A stretch of 7,822 bases of DNA from the NCBI GenBank assembly GCA_016550405.1, contig JABXGX010000175.1, forward strand, positions 1 through 7,822. Reading direction: 5' to 3'. This document shows, piece after piece, positions 5,134-7,822 of the stretch (its first letter is position 1; every line of letters starts with the position of its first letter). The DNA comes from an archaeon. GTDB lineage: Archaea > Asgardarchaeota > Hermodarchaeia > Hermodarchaeales > Hermodarchaeaceae. The position numbers and the translations under genes are program-made. The notes under the pieces are model-generated. The model was not told where the DNA came from. It did no database searches and was given only the letters and a program-made list of their open reading frames with translations.

Positions 5134-5857
5134 GCTGACAGCATTATTTCAATGGGAATTCTGGGAAACTTACAGATTACCGTTATTTGAACTGGTAGTT
5201 GCCATATTAGTGGTGCAAGTGATAGGATTTGGTGAACCATCTCTCCTTACAAGTAATCTTTGGGGAGCGGTGTTCCATGTTGCTCAAGTTCTCGATTTCA
5301 GTTTCTTAACGGGGATGCTATTCCTCACTGTCCTTCTCACTACAAGTATCGCGGGGTCATTAGAGCAGGGAGAGATGAGACTACTTGCGTCCTTTCCCCT
5401 GTCACGAAACAAGATTCTGTTGACTAAAATCTTGGTAAATTTTGGAGTGTTTTTCTTGGTCTATGCCTTTATTCTCTGCATTCTTTTGGGTGCTTTAGCA
5501 CCTGCTGCATTGCTGTGGCCTATATTCGTGGTTTTACTCCTAGGCATTGCTGCATACCAGCTTTTCTTTACTAGCATCGCAGTATTTATCGCGGTAATAA
5601 CCAAAAATATCAAGATAAGCTTGTTAGTTGTATTGATATTCTGTCTAGCTATCCTACTCGGACTTAATATGTTTATTCTGCGAGGGGGAGCCTTCCTTAC
5701 TACCCTTGTAGTAACATACGGTGAACTGTTCTGGGAGGGCTTCATTTTCAGCAGTTCAGTTGAAGTGCCATTTTTGCCTGTTTTAGTGGTTCATGGTGTG
5801 ATGACTGCTCTTCTCTTTGGAATTACCTTATTTCAATTCCGCCGAATGGAGCTGTAA
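5078..5857 (+). CDS. ABC-2 type transporter permease
   Basis: The 259-residue integral membrane protein has about six helices: roughly 36-52, 74-94, 117-140, 143-172, 180-200 and 232-253. The cytoplasmic segment EQGEMRLLASFPLSRNKILL (96-115) is the coupling-helix motif of the ABC-2/NosY-like permease family (E-x-G-x4-L-x2-x-P-x-SR), where the ATPase docks. The N-terminal amphipathic stretch WNKLTALFQWEFWETYR is also typical. The only ordinary start codon in frame ahead of that stretch is TTG at 5078, inside the end of the ATPase gene. A perfect GGAGGT (5080-5085) sits just after this TTG instead of before it, so the start is uncertain. It should form the membrane channel with the upstream ATPase. 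A 3-base gap separates it from the next gene. Confidence 0.9.
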   Translation: MEVTKTESRGLERLIAWNKLTALFQWEFWETYRLPLFELVVAILVVQVIGFGEPSLLTSNLWGAVFHVAQVLDFSFLTGMLFLTVLLTTSIAGSLEQGEMRLLASFPLSRNKILLTKILVNFGVFFLVYAFILCILLGALAPAALLWPIFVVLLLGIAAYQLFFTSIAVFIAVITKNIKISLLVVLIFCLAILLGLNMFILRGGAFLTTLVVTYGELFWEGFIFSSSVEVPFLPVLVVHGVMTALLFGITLFQFRRMEL

Positions 5858-5860
5858 CAA

Positions 5861-6424
5861 ATGGGAACCTGTCTCCGCGTCTCCATCTTAATCCTTGTTT
5901 TAGGTGTTAGTGTCGTGTGTGGAACAATTATTGAAGGTTTCCAGTCCGTTCCTGTCATAGACAGGATGGACCACAATATCCCCGGAGGCTCTGAAAAAGT
6001 AATTTTTGTAAACCGGACACTCTTTGCTAGAGATTATTCGCTCTTAGTCCAGGTAACTAGTGGAGGTCCTATAGACATTGTATTCCAAGAACAAGGCGGA
6101 TTATATCAACGCATTGTGAATAGCGTGATAAGCTTCACTGAACAGGCCCACCTCCCCTTTCGAGGAACCTTTGAACTACTAATTCGCAACCTTAACATCT
6201 CGCTTTCCATTATTCGGGTAACGTTCACCCAGCACGGACTCGACCAACAGCAATTAATCGTGGGACAAGTTCTCTTTGCCATAGGATTCAGTGCTGCACT
6301 AGCTTGCGTTGCAAAAGACTGGATGACTAGACCACCAAACCATGAAGAACACCACGAATCGTCTAATAGCACCCAAAAAAGGGAAAAGGGGGAGGGTAAA
6401 CCTCCCAAACAACAGCCACTCTAG
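5861..6424 (+). CDS. Membrane-anchored accessory protein of the ABC cassette
   Basis: The 187-residue protein has an N-terminal hydrophobic segment (5-24; signal peptide or membrane helix). Residues about 25-128 form an extracytoplasmic beta-rich domain with two sequons (NRT at 51, NIS at 112). A membrane helix follows at about 132-151, and then a charged cytoplasmic tail rich in His and Glu (HEEHHESSNS). The layout resembles a one-domain beta sandwich on a helix. No family is recognised. GGAG (5848-5851) lies 9 bases before the ATG and the permease stop is 3 bases upstream, so it is translated with the ABC genes and probably contacts the transporter. Residues 172-187 (QKREKGEGKPPKQQPL) are encoded by repeat copy C, so the native C-terminus may have been replaced or extended when the repeat arrived. 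Confidence 0.75.
   Translation: MGTCLRVSILILVLGVSVVCGTIIEGFQSVPVIDRMDHNIPGGSEKVIFVNRTLFARDYSLLVQVTSGGPIDIVFQEQGGLYQRIVNSVISFTEQAHLPFRGTFELLIRNLNISLSIIRVTFTQHGLDQQQLIVGQVLFAIGFSAALACVAKDWMTRPPNHEEHHESSNSTQKREKGEGKPPKQQPL
6375..6406 (-). terminator. Hairpin terminator of repeat copy C
   Basis: On the minus strand a 6-base stem, GGGAGG / CCTCCC (6406-6401 with 6395-6390), and a 5-base loop are followed by CCTTTTCCC and six T. On the plus strand it lies inside the last codons of the membrane-protein gene and is not followed by T. Confidence 0.55.
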
Positions 6425-6468
6425 AAGCAGCGATGGATCACGCCAGCACCCTGCGCCATAAATTCCTT
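6375..6468 (-). repeat. Intergenic repeat, full copy C
   Basis: This copy matches copy B at 76 of 80 positions over 6389-6468, with 53 identical bases in a row. On the minus strand it holds the mini-ORF from ATG (6459-6457) to TAG (6423-6421), MAQGAGVIHRCF, and then the terminator. A TTAAAG about 25 bases upstream on the minus strand could be its own promoter. The left end lies 49 bases before the GNAT gene. Confidence 0.85.
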
Positions 6469-6487
6469 ATTCGTTCCCCAAATGCTT

Positions 6488-6494
6488 CTTTAAG
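6488..6494 (+). promoter_or_regulatory. TATA box of the GNAT gene
   Basis: CTTTAAG is centred 26 bases before the ATG at 6517, the spacing of a leaderless archaeal transcript. No ribosome binding site is visible. Its complement CTTAAAG is the candidate promoter for the divergent mini-ORF of repeat copy C. Confidence 0.5.
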
Positions 6495-6516
6495 GACCGT
6501 TTAGAAAGCATCCCTG

Positions 6517-7140
6517 ATGACACGCCCGATTGACATCGAAATCGTAGACATTACACGGACACCTCAATTTGAGACACTCCTCTATCGATGTCTTGCTCCA
6601 ATGCCTTCAAAGAAATATCAAAATCGCATCAACTATCTCCAAAAAGCCATCCCCAAAGGATTTCGAAAGAAAATCCTCTTCACCAATAACGTGCCAGTGG
6701 GTCAAATTGAATATGCCCCCATTGAAGCATCAGGATACCCCATCCACGGAAAAGAGATGATTGTCCTCCATTGCCTTTGGGTATTACGAAAAGCTAAGGG
6801 CCACCGACTCGGACAACACCTCATAGACGCCATGATCCAAGACTACCCAGAAACCAAAGCATTCGTTACTCTCGGACTCACCAACCACTGGAGCCCTTGG
6901 CTCAAAAAAAACCACCTAGAACTCTACGACTTCACATCCATCGACTCCATCAACGTCTCCCACAAAACCAAACACACTGGCGAATGCTTCACCATCCACC
7001 TCATGTGGCGCCCAACCCCAACAGCGAACAAGCGCCCCACCTGGAATCCAACTCATCTTCTGAAAGGCATAACCTTTTGCAGGGCACACCCCCTCTACCA
7101 CCCACAACACCTGCAGATGCAAGAAATTCTACGCCTCTGA
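6517..7140 (+). CDS. GNAT family N-acetyltransferase, YoaP-like
   Basis: The 207-residue protein has an N-terminal GNAT domain (about 5-125). The central strand VPVGQIEYAPIEASGYPI is followed by the acetyl-CoA motif VLHCLWVLRKAKGHRLGQHL (near 84-103). Its R-x2-K-G-x2-[LI]-G pyrophosphate loop fits motif A, and the following helix is LIDAMIQDYP. LTNHWSPWLKKNHLELYDF is the later GNAT strand-turn where the sequence leaves the standard fold. The C-terminal quarter (SHKTKHTGECFTIHLMW, then FCRAHPLYHP) matches what I remember of archaeal GNAT/YoaP-like proteins with conserved Cys and His. It transfers an acetyl group from acetyl-CoA; the acceptor is unknown. It looks full length. Its 3' half is very rich in A and C. 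It is monocistronic with a leaderless promoter, and repeat copy D starts directly after the stop. Confidence 0.8.
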   Translation: MTRPIDIEIVDITRTPQFETLLYRCLAPMPSKKYQNRINYLQKAIPKGFRKKILFTNNVPVGQIEYAPIEASGYPIHGKEMIVLHCLWVLRKAKGHRLGQHLIDAMIQDYPETKAFVTLGLTNHWSPWLKKNHLELYDFTSIDSINVSHKTKHTGECFTIHLMWRPTPTANKRPTWNPTHLLKGITFCRAHPLYHPQHLQMQEILRL

Positions 7141-7178
7141 AAAAAAATAAAAAAAAGAGAAAAGGGAGGACTGGCTTC
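7141..7178 (-). terminator. T-rich terminator for the hydrolase gene and repeat copy D
   Basis: On the minus strand CCTCCCTTTTCTC is followed by about fifteen T with one interrupting A. Only a weak hairpin (GAG..CTC with a G-T pair) precedes it. It lies about 160 bases after the hydrolase stop codon and would end that transcript. Confidence 0.6.
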
Positions 7179-7236
7179 TCAACAACTGACTACCTAGGAG
7201 CAGCAAAGGATTACGCCAGCTTCATCTTCCATGAAT
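7152..7236 (-). repeat. Intergenic repeat, diverged copy D
   Basis: It aligns with copy C through the purine tract, the CTAG-GAGCAGC segment and TACGCCAGC. The mini-ORF keeps exactly 39 bases, from ATG (7232-7230) to TAG (7196-7194), with 10 substitutions and no gaps, giving MEDEAGVILCCS. The hairpin is weakened but the T tract is stronger. Confidence 0.65.
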
Positions 7237-7334
7237 TAATTCACCATATTTTCACCTACACGGCAAATCTTCATTTCAGAATGTGAAACTCATCTCAACC
7301 TTGCTTAATAGGCCACGATGAATTATTTTAGGCT

Positions 7335-7822
7335 TCAAATGCGAATTTCTTCACCCACTCTCACATGACGATACGTGGCCCCAAAGTGTTCATGAAACAT
7401 TTTGAGACTGAGTGGCGAACTATCATGTGGTGATAAGGCTACAATCTTGGGTTGTCGTTGTTTCAAGAGCGCAATATTTGCTTGCAACTCTTTCCTTGTA
7501 ATAGGGTTCCATGGTTCTTTTCCTGTGCCAAAATACGAATAAGGGCTCATTCCTGCAATTTCAATTGGACCGCCTTCAACGGGGTAATGGAGTCCGCCAA
7601 GTATACCATAAAGCGGCGCATCAAATAGCGCTGCAACCCGGTCAAGAAGCTTCGGTAAGGTTTGATGACCACAGCCCACAGTCAATACTATGCCTTTCTT
7701 TTCCACATTTACGGCTAGTGCCTGTTCTGGTTCTAGCCCGGAGCCTAAGAAAAATATGGCATTCGTTATACACCCAATGGTCGCAACACCAGGTCCGACA
7801 ACTTGTGGATCTTTTGTATGAA
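7335..7822 (-). CDS. MBL-fold metallohydrolase, C-terminal part
   Basis: The frame is open from the window edge (first full codon 7820-7818) to TGA at 7337-7335, giving 162 residues. Visible motifs are TVGCGHQTLPKLL (the GC[SG]H metal-ligand loop), the GGLHYP turn, and ALSPHDSSP carrying the last His. This set matches the branch of metallo-beta-lactamase-fold proteins that includes 7,8-dihydropterin-6-yl-methyl-4-(beta-D-ribofuranosyl)aminobenzene-5'-phosphate synthase of methanopterin synthesis and other general MBL hydrolases. The first HxHxDH motif must lie in the missing N-terminal part. The substrate is not determined. A GTG at 7706 is in frame but is internal, since conserved-looking sequence continues upstream of it. 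The transcript should end at 7141-7178. Confidence 0.8.
   Translation of the reverse strand, partial: HTKDPQVVGPGVATIGCITNAIFFLGSGLEPEQALAVNVEKKGIVLTVGCGHQTLPKLLDRVAALFDAPLYGILGGLHYPVEGGPIEIAGMSPYSYFGTGKEPWNPITRKELQANIALLKQRQPKIVALSPHDSSPLSLKMFHEHFGATYRHVRVGEEIRI

Larger units (their letters stand above)
7141..7334. other. Convergent spacer holding repeat copy D
   Basis: The GNAT and hydrolase genes converge here. Bases 7141-7236 are the diverged repeat with its T-rich minus-strand terminator. Bases 7237-7334 show nothing definite. Confidence 0.6.

Noticed and set aside
5461..5745. 94-codon minus-strand ORF inside the permease gene
   Set aside because: It lies wholly antisense to a permease with clear family motifs.
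144..7240. Repeats as integron attC sites after each cassette gene
   Set aside because: The copies lack the RYYYAAC / GTTRRRY core pair, several genes have their own promoters, the ABC block is a multi-gene operon, and one copy lies upstream of a gene instead of after one.
144..7240. CRISPR array
   Set aside because: The repeats are about 90 bases, few, and separated by kilobases of genes. There are no regular spacers.
6897..7286. 129-codon plus-strand ORF overlapping the GNAT gene
   Set aside because: It is a shadow of the A/C-rich 3' half of the GNAT gene that runs on through repeat copy D.
7335..7706. Complete small MBL protein starting at GTG 7706
   Set aside because: The frame stays open with protein-like sequence (for example GPGVATIGCITNAIFFLGSG) up to the window edge, so the gene is truncated by the window.

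Overview
The window looks archaeal. Several genes have a TATA-like box about 25-30 bases upstream of the start codon and no ribosome binding site, as expected for leaderless transcripts. T-tract terminators follow genes. Secreted proteins end in a hydrophobic helix plus a basic tail, one of them after a Pro-Gly-Phe motif. Stand-alone Lrp ligand-binding domains, the small EF-Tu-domain-2-like protein and the GNAT/YoaP-like protein are all common in archaea. From the style of the membrane-anchored proteins I would guess an Asgard archaeon (Thorarchaeia-like), but that is inference from memory.

Layout. Bases 1-128 hold the 3' end of a small translation-elongation-factor-like gene. Bases 316-615 encode a stand-alone Lrp/AsnC effector-binding (RAM) domain. 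Bases 855-1610 encode a complete dimethylargininase/arginine-deiminase-type hydrolase with all catalytic residues. A convergent minus-strand gene (2156-1680) encodes a secreted, C-terminally anchored beta-rich protein. Bases 2157-2785 are a long spacer with a repeat copy, one doubtful small ORF and an AT-rich hairpin. Bases 2786-6424 form the most coherent block: a small secreted three-cysteine protein with its own promoter and terminator, then a four-gene cassette of a membrane-anchored ectodomain protein, an ABC ATPase, an ABC-2 permease and a second membrane-anchored protein. Bases 6517-7140 encode a GNAT acetyltransferase of the YoaP-like type. Bases 7822-7335 (minus) hold the C-terminal part of a metallo-beta-lactamase-fold hydrolase.

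Across this runs a family of intergenic repeats of about 90 bases. Copies lie at 144-175 (partial), 2204-2294, 6375-6468 and 7152-7236, with terminator-half relatives at 716-743 and 1633-1683. All are in the same orientation. Read on the minus strand, each full copy holds a 39-base mini-ORF (12 codons plus stop) followed by a G/C hairpin and a U-rich tract, so it resembles a tiny self-terminating transcription unit. The copy at 6375-6468 overlaps and encodes the last 16 residues of the preceding plus-strand gene. This repeat family is the least explained element of the window.

The ABC cassette probably moves or senses something at the cell surface, with two extracytoplasmic accessory proteins and perhaps the small secreted protein as partner or cargo. 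No substrate can be read from the sequence.
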